From Paenibacillus sp. V4I7 (GTDB lineage: Bacteria > Bacillota > Bacilli > Paenibacillales > NBRC-103111): DNA of 64,000 bases. Numbering within the stretch: position 1 is the stretch's first letter; each line of letters opens with the position of its first letter. The notes below the pieces were generated by a model. It made no database searches and was not told the DNA's origin. It worked only from the letters and a program-made list of their open reading frames with translations. Where the stretch lies: NCBI RefSeq assembly GCF_030817275.1, contig NZ_JAUSZD010000002.1, forward strand, positions 2,108,001 to 2,172,000, in the 5' to 3' direction. A program made the position numbers and the translations under genes. Shown in pieces: positions 43,109 to 51,306 of the stretch.

Positions 43109-44833
43109 ATGGAAAGACGACTTATTCCCGATACACTGATGCTAGAAGAACGAGCAGGTCATGCTATTAATGCTATGGTGGGGATGGCGGACAAGGATCA
43201 CAATTATATTCCGTTTTTTAATGCGGATCTGTTGCACAAGCCGGCCTTTATGACACATGGTGATTGGGATTACGGCTCTTCGCATGGCAGAATGATCGAT
43301 GGCTTAATTCTTGCAAGGCATATGTCAGGGGAAACATTCGGTAAGGATGTAGAGGAGCATTACCGTGCTAACCTACTCTCCTTCTTTAAAGAGGATGGGA
43401 TGAGCTACCGTCAAATCAATCCCACCCGTAATTGGGAGCCAAACGCTAACCTGATCGATCAACGGGCCGTTATATTATCTTTGACAACATGGTTTATGGA
43501 AACAGGCGATCCAAAAGTAAAGGAAGCAGCTGACCGTCATGTGGCAGCGCTAAAAAGAATTGCTATCAAAGAGCGCGATGTGTGGTACTATCCGGCATCC
43601 GAATACAAAGAAACGGGTTGGCCTTCCGCTAATGGTGTACAGCTGCGGCTCGCCCCAGATCCGGCTGCGTTCTGCGGCCGATTAGTCATGCCACTCTTGA
43701 AATATCACGAACTGACTGGAAATCAGGATGCTTATGATTTGTGTCAGTTTTTCACGGCTCTGATCATAGAGCGCAGCGGCGTTTTTCATCCAGATGGCAG
43801 CTTTAACGATTCGTTAGCCTATCGCAGCGGACATTTCCATACGCGTCTAGGTACACTCGATGCAATTGCCCGATTCGGCGCCTTCACAGGCGATGCGGCA
43901 ATGATCAGCTGGGTGAAGAAGTGCTACGATTGGGCGCTAACTAAGTGTACGTCATTTGGTTGGACGCCAGGGGATTTGCATGAACAAGCTTATGAACATG
44001 AAACTTGTTCCCTTGTGGATCTAATTGCAACAGGAATAACCCTGGCTAAGAGCGGTTACGTGGAGTACTGGGGAACGGTAGAGCGTTTCCTGCGGAACCA
44101 TTTGACGGAATCACAGCTTCTGGATCTGGATTGGGTTGAACAGACAGATGATAAATCGAATGACATCCCTGCTAACAAATCATTTTACAAAGTGGCTGAG
44201 CGCACACGGGGATCTTTTGCCGGCTATTCAGCTCCTAACGATTTCATAAGCGATGTGAATGAAGGCCGGGGACATACGAGCGATTTGCAATTATGTTGTC
44301 TCGGTTCAGGCACGCGCGGACTGTTCATGGGCTGGAGCAACAGCATCACCGAGAAAAATGGGGCAATCAGCATCAACTTCCTACTGAACCGAGGCTCCAA
44401 ATGGCTTGATGTCAGCAGTTATTTGCCACATGAGGGCAAAGTTGTTATTGATGTTCATGTGGATGTGCCACGACTTCAGATTCGGATTCCGGAATGGGCT
44501 GGTTTTACGAAAATCCGCTTTACACGCGAGCTTCATGGTCAAGTTACGGAAGGAAGAGGCAGCGAGGAGAGCAGATGGGTCAATAAGCATTTCCTACTGC
44601 TTGGTCCAGCAACCGCCGGGGAAAAAATTGCCGTAACTTTCCCGCTCAGCTTCCGCAAAACATTGGAAAACGCCGTAGGCCAGACGTTCGAAGCGGAATG
44701 GCGGGGTGATGATGTCGTGAATATTACGCCAAAAGGCGATAAGAAGCCACTTTACAGCGGGCGTAAAGTATACAATGAGGCGCCGATGCGTGAAGGTGAT
44801 TACCGCAGGCTGGATAAAGAATTTGTGTGGTAG
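43109..44833 (+). CDS. Putative glycoside hydrolase, six-hairpin (alpha/alpha-barrel) type
   Basis: This 574-residue cytoplasmic protein has no signal peptide. Trp/Tyr/His-rich segments (THGDWDYGSSHGRMIDGL, PTRNWEPNANLIDQRAV, TPGDLHEQAYEHETCSLVDL) and a late block DLQLCCLGSGTRGLFMGW are reminiscent of the DUF1680/GH127-like beta-L-arabinofuranosidase group. A C-terminal beta-rich part carries LQIRIPEWAG. I cannot assign a CAZy family with certainty. ATG 43109 has AAGGAG at 10 bases. It follows the regulator gene and precedes the acid-sugar genes, so it probably releases a sugar from an imported oligosaccharide. Confidence 0.6.
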   Translation: MERRLIPDTLMLEERAGHAINAMVGMADKDHNYIPFFNADLLHKPAFMTHGDWDYGSSHGRMIDGLILARHMSGETFGKDVEEHYRANLLSFFKEDGMSYRQINPTRNWEPNANLIDQRAVILSLTTWFMETGDPKVKEAADRHVAALKRIAIKERDVWYYPASEYKETGWPSANGVQLRLAPDPAAFCGRLVMPLLKYHELTGNQDAYDLCQFFTALIIERSGVFHPDGSFNDSLAYRSGHFHTRLGTLDAIARFGAFTGDAAMISWVKKCYDWALTKCTSFGWTPGDLHEQAYEHETCSLVDLIATGITLAKSGYVEYWGTVERFLRNHLTESQLLDLDWVEQTDDKSNDIPANKSFYKVAERTRGSFAGYSAPNDFISDVNEGRGHTSDLQLCCLGSGTRGLFMGWSNSITEKNGAISINFLLNRGSKWLDVSSYLPHEGKVVIDVHVDVPRLQIRIPEWAGFTKIRFTRELHGQVTEGRGSEESRWVNKHFLLLGPATAGEKIAVTFPLSFRKTLENAVGQTFEAEWRGDDVVNITPKGDKKPLYSGRKVYNEAPMREGDYRRLDKEFVW

Positions 44834-44858
44834 AGGTTTTATATGATGAGGAGGATGA

Positions 44859-45533
44859 ATGATGAAGACTGTTGTTGCTGTCTATACCGGTCAAGGTTTA
44901 GCCGATCCGCTCAAAGCGGTGTTTAAGGAACTGCTCCCGGATTGCAGGCTTGTGAATATTATCGATGATAGCCTGATTGGCGATGTGGTGCAAGCTGGGC
45001 AAGTTCCGCCGGGAGTGGCACGAAGGTTAATCCAGTATTTTCATCATGGGGAAGAGATAGGTGCCGATGTGATCTTGAATACATGTTCCTCCGTAGGCGA
45101 GGTGGTTGATGATGCGCGCCGACTCATCGGTGTGCCCATTGTGAAAATTGATGAATCCATGGCAGCAGCTGCTGTTAGCTATGATCGCATCGCGGTGCTG
45201 GCGACGCTTCCATCGACACTTGCGCCTACGATGCGACTTATACAAAAGCAAGCAGAGGCAGCTGGCCGACAGGTGACGCTAGTTAACGGACTTGCTGAAG
45301 GCGCATTCGATGCGCTTGTTTGTGGTAAACCGGAGGAACACGACCGCATTTTGTTGGAGACGGCAAAGCGGATTGCAGATAAGGCTGACGTTCTTGTACT
45401 CGCACAGGGTTCGATGGCACGCATGGAACCGAAACTCAAAGAAACAACCGGCAAGCCGGTGCTTTCTTCTCCGCGAATGGGCGTTGAAGCGGTCAAAGCT
45501 TTGTTGGAAAATGCGGAACAGAAACAAGCATAG
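44859..45533 (+). CDS. Asp/Glu/hydantoin racemase-superfamily protein
   Basis: This 224-residue protein has the two-domain racemase fold. The first catalytic Cys is present as Cys76 in NTCSSVGEV. The second, expected in a GCT/S-type motif, is replaced by Ser185 in LAQGSMARM. Single-Cys members of this superfamily are known to be decarboxylases or isomerases rather than racemases, so the reaction is open. It sits in an operon with the RuBisCO-like and DUF1537 genes, so a role in acid-sugar breakdown is inferred. Start at ATG 44859 or the adjacent ATG 44862, with GAGGAGG upstream. Confidence 0.75.
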   Translation: MMKTVVAVYTGQGLADPLKAVFKELLPDCRLVNIIDDSLIGDVVQAGQVPPGVARRLIQYFHHGEEIGADVILNTCSSVGEVVDDARRLIGVPIVKIDESMAAAAVSYDRIAVLATLPSTLAPTMRLIQKQAEAAGRQVTLVNGLAEGAFDALVCGKPEEHDRILLETAKRIADKADVLVLAQGSMARMEPKLKETTGKPVLSSPRMGVEAVKALLENAEQKQA

Positions 45534-45550
45534 CAGAAGGGAGAGGCAGG

Positions 45551-46810
45551 ATGAATCAAGAACGTGTTAGAGCTATCTATCTGGTAGAAACGCCATATTC
45601 TTTAGAGCGCGCAGCGGCAACAATTGCTGGGGAGCAATCAACAGGTACCTTTATATCTGTCCCAGGGGAAACGGATGAATTAAAAGAGAAGTTCGGTGCA
45701 ACCGTCGAACATATTGAACTGCTTGCAGAAGTAGATACACCTTCCTTACCGGGAGCGAAGCCGCCTGCTGGGCATGACGGCAAGTACCGTCAAGGGCGCG
45801 TAACGGTCTCATTTCCGCTGCATAATTTTGGCCCTTCGATTCCTAACTTGCTTTCTGCGGTAGCTGGAAATCTGTACGAACTCCAGGAACTCTCGGGACT
45901 GCGTCTTTTGGATCTGGATCTGCCGGAATCTTTTGCGACCCGTTATCCCGGACCAAAGTTTGGCATTTCAGGCACAAGAAAGCTGACTGGGGTGTATGAT
46001 CGACCCATACTAGGCACCATTATTAAGCCCAGTATTGGGTTATCTACGGAACAATTGTCAGAGCTAGTGAAAAAGCTTGCTCTAGCTGGGATGGATTTTA
46101 TTAAAGATGACGAGTTGAATGCGAATCCGCCGTGTGCTCCCTTGGAGCACAAAGTAAAGGCAGTTATGGAAGCGGTCGAACGAGCTGCGGATGCAACCGG
46201 TAAGAAGCTGATGTATGCTTTTAATATTACAGGCGATATTGACGAGCTTCGCCGGAATCATGATCTCGTCGTGAAATCAGGTGGTACATGCGTTATGGTC
46301 AGCGTATTGAGTGTAGGATTGAGCGGCCTGGCTTACTTGAACCAGTATAGTGAAGTGCCGATTCATGGTCATCGCAATCAGTGGGGGATGCTGACAAGAA
46401 GTCCCCTGCTCGGCATTGAATTTACCGCATATCAGAAGTTATGCCGTTTGGCAGGTGCCGATCATCTTCATGTCAATGGCTTTAACAGCAAGTTCTATGA
46501 AAGTAACGAATCTGTCCTTCGTTCCATTCAAGCATGCACATCGCCGTTACTAGGCGGGTATCATTCGATGCCTGTCATTTCGTCCATGCAGTGGGCGGGG
46601 ACAGCTCCTGTCACCTATGAAGCTACACGTTCCGTTGATGTGATGCACTTGGCTGGTGGCGGCATGTTGGCGCATCCAGACGGTCCAGCAGCAGGATTTG
46701 AAAGCATGAAGCTCGGCTGGGAGGCCGCTGTACAAGGGATTTCTCTTGACAGTTACGCTAAGCTGCATCCACCGCTTCAACGTGCAATAGAGAAATACGG
46801 GAGAGGTTGA
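45551..46810 (+). CDS. oiaX: RuBisCO-like protein, OiaX type (3-oxo-isoapionate-4-phosphate transcarboxylase/hydrolase)
   Basis: This is a 419-residue type IV RuBisCO-like protein. The metal site is retained, with Lys185 (carbamylation position) in MDFIKDDEL and Asp and Glu following. In the loop GTIIKPSIGLS the first catalytic Lys (Lys159) is kept but the second is Ser161, so it cannot be a true carboxylase. GHRNQWG and the phosphate-binding LAGGGMLAHPDG are present, and loop 6 reads NGFNSKFYES. The adjacent DUF1537 kinase matches the OiaK/OiaX pairing described for D-apiose catabolism. The alternative, a methionine-salvage enolase, is disfavoured because no salvage genes are nearby. ATG 45551 follows GGGAGAGG. 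Confidence 0.75.
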   Translation: MNQERVRAIYLVETPYSLERAAATIAGEQSTGTFISVPGETDELKEKFGATVEHIELLAEVDTPSLPGAKPPAGHDGKYRQGRVTVSFPLHNFGPSIPNLLSAVAGNLYELQELSGLRLLDLDLPESFATRYPGPKFGISGTRKLTGVYDRPILGTIIKPSIGLSTEQLSELVKKLALAGMDFIKDDELNANPPCAPLEHKVKAVMEAVERAADATGKKLMYAFNITGDIDELRRNHDLVVKSGGTCVMVSVLSVGLSGLAYLNQYSEVPIHGHRNQWGMLTRSPLLGIEFTAYQKLCRLAGADHLHVNGFNSKFYESNESVLRSIQACTSPLLGGYHSMPVISSMQWAGTAPVTYEATRSVDVMHLAGGGMLAHPDGPAAGFESMKLGWEAAVQGISLDSYAKLHPPLQRAIEKYGRG

Positions 46811-46817
46811 AGCGCCT

Positions 46818-48224
46818 ATGAACGCGATGAAGCTATCCAACGATCATGATCAGGTCAAGCGATTGTTATGTTTTTACGGAGATGATTTTACCGGGTCAAC
46901 CGATGTACTCGAAGCTTTGTTTCAGGCAGGGCTGAAAACGATCTTGTTTCTGGAGCCACCCACACTAGAGATGCTGCGGGAGCAGTTTCGAAACTTGGAT
47001 TGTTATGGGGTGGCGGGTGTGGGTCGGTCCTTGTCACCCGAGGATATGGAGAGAGAACTGCGCCCGCTGCTTACGACAATGAAGAAAGCCGGAGCGGCTG
47101 TGGTGCACTATAAGATTTGCTCCACGTTTGATTCTTCACCTGAGATAGGCAGCATCGGAAAAGCGATGGAGATAGGTCGGGATTTGTTCGGTGGACGTTA
47201 TGTACCTTTATTAGTTGGCGTGCCCTATTTACGAAGGTATACACTCTTTGGCAATCATTTTGCGGCAGCGGGAGAACGCATTCACAGGCTCGACCGACAT
47301 CCCACGATGTCGCAGCATCCCGTGACGCCGATGGTGGAGGCGGATTTACGGAAGCATTTGCAAAAGCAGACGAAAATGCAAACTTCATTGTTTGATATTA
47401 TAGCGCTTGAAGGATCCGATAAAGAGGTGCACGGGAAATTAGAGCAATTAATTGAAACCGAACAGCCTGAAGTCATCTTATTCGATGTTCTGGATGAGTC
47501 TCGACTTGAAAAAGCAGGGCGTTTGATCTGGCAGGAAGCGAATGATGGCGAGGGACTGTTTGTAGTCGGCTCATCTGGTGTTGAATATGCGCTCAATGCT
47601 TGCTGGAAAGCAGATGGTATCTTACCACCCGCAGAGCGGAAAGTAGTTGCGGTTGAATCTGTCGATCGCCTATTAGTGGTGTCTGGGAGCTGCTCACCGG
47701 TAACTGAGAAACAAATTCAGCGTGCTTTGGAGGCAGGATTCATCGGAATTCGGGTTCCAATGAATGAATTGATCCAACCGGAGCTGGCACAGGAAGCGCA
47801 GTTACGTTTGCAGCAAGAGGTGCGATCGGCGCTGGAGAACGGTCAAAGTGTGGTGCTGTATACGGCCTCTGGACCACAGGACCAAACGATTGCTCTCATT
47901 CGTGAAACGCTTGCTGCACGAGGGCTTAAGGCAGAAGACAGCGGGCGTTTGTTTGGTCAGGCCCTTGGTAGGCTGACCCGAGAATTAGTGGCAGAGACGG
48001 GTCTGTCACGCATTCTTATCGCTGGCGGGGATACATCTGGTTATATAACACGTGAGTTGGGTATCTATGCACTAGCCTGTAAGGCTGCGCTGGAGCCTGG
48101 TGGACCTTTATGCCGTGCATATTCAACAGAGCCGCAGTTTGACGGTCTGGAGCTTGTACTGAAAGGCGGACAAGTCGGCGGTGAGAATTTTTTTGATAAG
48201 GTAAGAGTTGGCACGACATTGTAA
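46818..48224 (+). CDS. oiaK: Four-carbon acid-sugar kinase family protein (DUF1537), OiaK-like
   Basis: This 468-residue kinase phosphorylates acid sugars with ATP. The N-terminal sugar-binding motif is FYGDDFTGSTDVLEAL (near residue 20) and the C-terminal nucleotide-binding motif is LIAGGDTSGYI (near residue 402). Both are hallmarks of DUF1537. Other members act on threonate, erythronate, denbinobin-type acids or 3-oxo-tetronate. Placement 7 bases after the RuBisCO-like gene favours 3-oxo-isoapionate kinase, which would supply that enzyme's substrate. ATG 46818 has GAGAGG upstream. Confidence 0.75.
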   Translation: MNAMKLSNDHDQVKRLLCFYGDDFTGSTDVLEALFQAGLKTILFLEPPTLEMLREQFRNLDCYGVAGVGRSLSPEDMERELRPLLTTMKKAGAAVVHYKICSTFDSSPEIGSIGKAMEIGRDLFGGRYVPLLVGVPYLRRYTLFGNHFAAAGERIHRLDRHPTMSQHPVTPMVEADLRKHLQKQTKMQTSLFDIIALEGSDKEVHGKLEQLIETEQPEVILFDVLDESRLEKAGRLIWQEANDGEGLFVVGSSGVEYALNACWKADGILPPAERKVVAVESVDRLLVVSGSCSPVTEKQIQRALEAGFIGIRVPMNELIQPELAQEAQLRLQQEVRSALENGQSVVLYTASGPQDQTIALIRETLAARGLKAEDSGRLFGQALGRLTRELVAETGLSRILIAGGDTSGYITRELGIYALACKAALEPGGPLCRAYSTEPQFDGLELVLKGGQVGGENFFDKVRVGTTL

Positions 48225-48300
48225 AATAGTACATGGCTATGCGGTATGACGTTCGGGTGGCGAAGGTCGTGGGTATTGCATAAATGCTTAGGAGGTATTC

Positions 48301-50583
48301 ATGGATAAGATTTGGTATCGACAGCCGGCTGCCGAATGGAACGAAGCACTGCCAATTGGGAACGGCAGGCTGGGTGGCATGATTTTTGGCAAGGCTGCCA
48401 AGGAAAAGATCCAGCTCAACGAGGATTCGGTCTGGTACGGGGGACCGAAGGAACGCAACAATCCGGATGCCCTTCAGCATCTTCCGCAAATCCGCCAGTG
48501 GATAGCGGAAGGGCGAATCCGCGATGCGGAGAAGCTTGCAGTGATGGCATTATCCGGCGTGCCGGAGGGACAGCGCCATTATATGCCGCTCGCCGATATG
48601 ACGTTGGCGTTTGCAGATCACGAAGGTGAGATCGAAGATTACCGGAGGGAGCTTGACTTAAGTACCGGAATCGCATCCGTAACGTACCGGACGGGCGGCG
48701 TTCGTTATATACGCGAGATACTGTCCAGCCACGTCGATCAGGTATTAACGGTTAGGCTGGAGGCAGATATGCCTGGCGCCTTATCGTTGACCACGCGTCT
48801 TATGCGGGGCGAGAAAAACAAGTATGCGGAACAAATAGGCAAGCTGTCCGATCGCAGTATTGCGATTCGCGGCAATTGCGGCGGCGGTGGTTCCGAATTC
48901 TGTGCCGTGCTGCATGCGGAGGCTCACGGAGGCGCCGTCAGCGTTATCGGTGAGCATTTGATTGTGGATCGAGTCGACAGCTTGACACTTTACTTAGCGG
49001 CAGCCACTACATTCCGCTACGACGAACCGGAGGCTGAATGCCTCAGACGAGTGGAGGTAGCGGCAGCGAAAACGTACTCTCGGTTGAAGGACGACCATCG
49101 GGAAGACTTCGGAGGACTGTATAACCGAGTTTCCTTTAAGCTGAATTCCCCTTCAGATGATATCGCAGAGTTACCGACAGACAAGCGGCTTGAGCGGATT
49201 CGCGAGGGTGGGGAAGATGCCGGGATTATCCCGCTTTATTTTCAATATGGCCGGTATTTGCTCATATCCAGCAGTCGTCCAGGCTCCTTGCCTGCCAACT
49301 TGCAGGGTATTTGGAACGATAAAATTGAGCCGCCGTGGGACAGCAAATATACGATCAATATTAATGCTCAGATGAATTATTGGCCTGCAGAAACATGTAA
49401 TTTGTCGGAGTGCCACGAGCCGCTGTTCGACCTGATCGAGCGGATGCGCGAGCGCGGACGGAAGACCGCACAAATCATGTACGGCTGCCGAGGATTTGTT
49501 GCGCATCACAATACGGATATTTGGGGCGATACTTCTCCACAAGACATCTACATTCCGGCAACGTACTGGCCGATGGGCGCTGCATGGCTTTGTTTGCACC
49601 TGTGGGAGCATTTCGAATTTGGCGGCGATCACGAATTTTTACTGCGCGCTTATGAAACGATGAAAGAATCGGCATTGTTCTTTCTTGACTATTTAATAGA
49701 AACACCGGACGGCAAGCTGGTGACCTGCCCGTCCGTATCGCCGGAAAATACCTTTGTACTGCCAAATGGGGAAAGAGGCTGCCTTACAATGGGACCAGCG
49801 ATGGATAATCAAATCCTGCACGCTTTGTTCACAGGGTGTATTCGGGCGAGCGAATTGTTGGAAGCGGACGAAACGCTGCGAGAAGAGTGGATTCTTGTCC
49901 GCAGCAGACTTCCAGAGCCGCAGATCGGCCGTTACGGCCAACTGCAGGAATGGCTTGAGGATTACGAAGAGAAGAAGGCCGGACACCGGCATATTTCCCA
50001 TCTGTTCGGGCTTCATCCCGGTAACCAAATTACCGTTCGGGAAACACCGCTATTAGCCGAAGCAGCGCGCAAAACGCTTGAACGCAGACTAGCAAACGGA
50101 GGCGGGCATACGGGTTGGAGCCGAGCGTGGATCATCAATTTCTGGGCTCGTCTGGAAGACGGAGAGGCCGCTTATGAGAACGTCATGGCTCTGCTAAGCA
50201 AGTCGACGCTGCCGAACCTGCTTGATAACCACCCTCCGTTTCAAATTGATGGTAACTTCGGGGGGACTGCGGGTATTGCCGAAATGCTGCTGCAAAGCCA
50301 TACCGGAGAACTTCACTTGCTGCCAGCGCTGCCAATGGCATGGTCGGACGGAGAAGTGAAGGGACTGAGGGCACGAGGGGGTTTTGACGTAGATATCAAA
50401 TGGAGGAGCGGAAAACTCGAAAAGGCTGAGGTACGATCGCAGCTCGGAGGTATTTGCCGTCTTCGAACGAGTGTCGAAGTTCGGATACTTAGAGCTGACA
50501 CATTGAAAGATTATTCAATATCGGATCAAGTGTTGGAGTTTAACACAACCCCGGGTATAGTGTATAAGATCGAGTCGGTCTAA
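48301..50583 (+). CDS. GH95 glycoside hydrolase (alpha-L-fucosidase or alpha-L-galactosidase)
   Basis: This 760-residue enzyme has no signal peptide, so it is likely intracellular. The N-terminal super-sandwich domain begins [20 protein letters not shown]. The (alpha/alpha)6 barrel has [38 protein letters not shown] and PSVSPENTF, where Glu482 is the general acid position. [20 protein letters not shown] occurs near the end. All are family signatures. The substrate is an alpha-1,2-linked L-fucosyl or L-galactosyl residue, both found in rhamnogalacturonan-II and xyloglucan. ATG 48301 has AGGAGG upstream. Confidence 0.92.
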   Translation: MDKIWYRQPAAEWNEALPIGNGRLGGMIFGKAAKEKIQLNEDSVWYGGPKERNNPDALQHLPQIRQWIAEGRIRDAEKLAVMALSGVPEGQRHYMPLADMTLAFADHEGEIEDYRRELDLSTGIASVTYRTGGVRYIREILSSHVDQVLTVRLEADMPGALSLTTRLMRGEKNKYAEQIGKLSDRSIAIRGNCGGGGSEFCAVLHAEAHGGAVSVIGEHLIVDRVDSLTLYLAAATTFRYDEPEAECLRRVEVAAAKTYSRLKDDHREDFGGLYNRVSFKLNSPSDDIAELPTDKRLERIREGGEDAGIIPLYFQYGRYLLISSSRPGSLPANLQGIWNDKIEPPWDSKYTININAQMNYWPAETCNLSECHEPLFDLIERMRERGRKTAQIMYGCRGFVAHHNTDIWGDTSPQDIYIPATYWPMGAAWLCLHLWEHFEFGGDHEFLLRAYETMKESALFFLDYLIETPDGKLVTCPSVSPENTFVLPNGERGCLTMGPAMDNQILHALFTGCIRASELLEADETLREEWILVRSRLPEPQIGRYGQLQEWLEDYEEKKAGHRHISHLFGLHPGNQITVRETPLLAEAARKTLERRLANGGGHTGWSRAWIINFWARLEDGEAAYENVMALLSKSTLPNLLDNHPPFQIDGNFGGTAGIAEMLLQSHTGELHLLPALPMAWSDGEVKGLRARGGFDVDIKWRSGKLEKAEVRSQLGGICRLRTSVEVRILRADTLKDYSISDQVLEFNTTPGIVYKIESV

Positions 50584-50604
50584 ATCGTAACCCTATGAAA
50601 GTAG

Positions 50605-50657
50605 AAAAAGAGCTGTCCACCTTGTAGTCCATACAATGGTCGAAAGCTCTTTTTTTG
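50605..50657. terminator. Terminator after the GH95 gene
   Basis: AAAAAGAGCT and AGCTCTTTTT form a perfect 10-bp stem with a 30-base loop and T/A runs on both sides. It could serve both strands. Confidence 0.7.
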
Positions 50658-50757
50658 TTTTTTGAAGTTTCCCAAAGCAAAACAACGGTTGAAACTGCCC
50701 AATTTGAAGCGAAATCGACCGCACCATTGTACATTCGAGACTTAATGCATGATGAGG

Positions 50758-51006
50758 GCAGATTTGTGAAATGAGCGAGGCTGTAAGGTTGTATTTCATC
50801 GTTCCAGAGGCTAGGGAAAGCGGAAGTGCGTCTATAACGATGTTTTTCAATCTTACAGACGATAAAAGGGCGGATTTGTGCGTTGAGCGAGGCTGTAAGG
50901 TTGTATTTCATCGTTCCAGAGGCTAGGGAAAGCGGAAGCGCGTCTATAATGAAGTTTTTCAATCTTACAGACGGGAAGAGTGCGGATTTGTGCGTTGAGT
51001 GAGGCT
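50758..51006. repeat. 112-bp tandem repeat, two copies and a partial third
   Basis: GCAGATTTGTG/GCGGATTTGTG begins at 50758, 50870 and 50982, exactly 112 bases apart. Each full unit contains CTGTAAGGTTGTATTTCATC and, about 50 bases on, AACGATGTTTTTCAATCTTA or a variant. These two segments are near reverse complements, so each unit can form a long hairpin. The core resembles the 108-bp repeats near 6 kb. The rest of 50658-51064 holds no convincing gene. Confidence 0.75.
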
Positions 51007-51064
51007 CAAAAGGGTATAAAACGTGCTTAACAGCATGGTTGACGTTTGGAAGGAACAATACGAA

Positions 51065-51277
51065 TCAATCCGGGATAACCGGTCTCCCGCCGAGCGTGCA
51101 GGAGTTGGTAAGCGGAAATTTTTCCACACGGTAGCCTTCGGGATTTGGAGCGGTGTGCCACGTACAGTTAGATAAGTGTCCGAGCGGCACCCCTCCGTCC
51201 GAATAGAGCTCAGGAAACGTTTGTATTCCGGTTGCGTCGATGGTAAAACCATAAATATTGTTATCAACTGTCTGCAA
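51065..51277 (-). pseudogene. N-terminal fragment of a glycoside hydrolase-like gene
   Basis: A 70-residue open frame on the minus strand contains NNIYGFTIDATGIQTFPELY, GVPLGHLSN and HTAPNPEGYRVEKF. From memory this matches the beginning of large uncharacterised hydrolases in related genomes. The frame stops after about 70 codons, just beside the 112-bp repeat. It looks like a decayed gene cut by rearrangement. Confidence 0.4.
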
Positions 51278-51306
51278 AGAAAACTATCAAAGTCGGAAAT
51301 AAGGTT

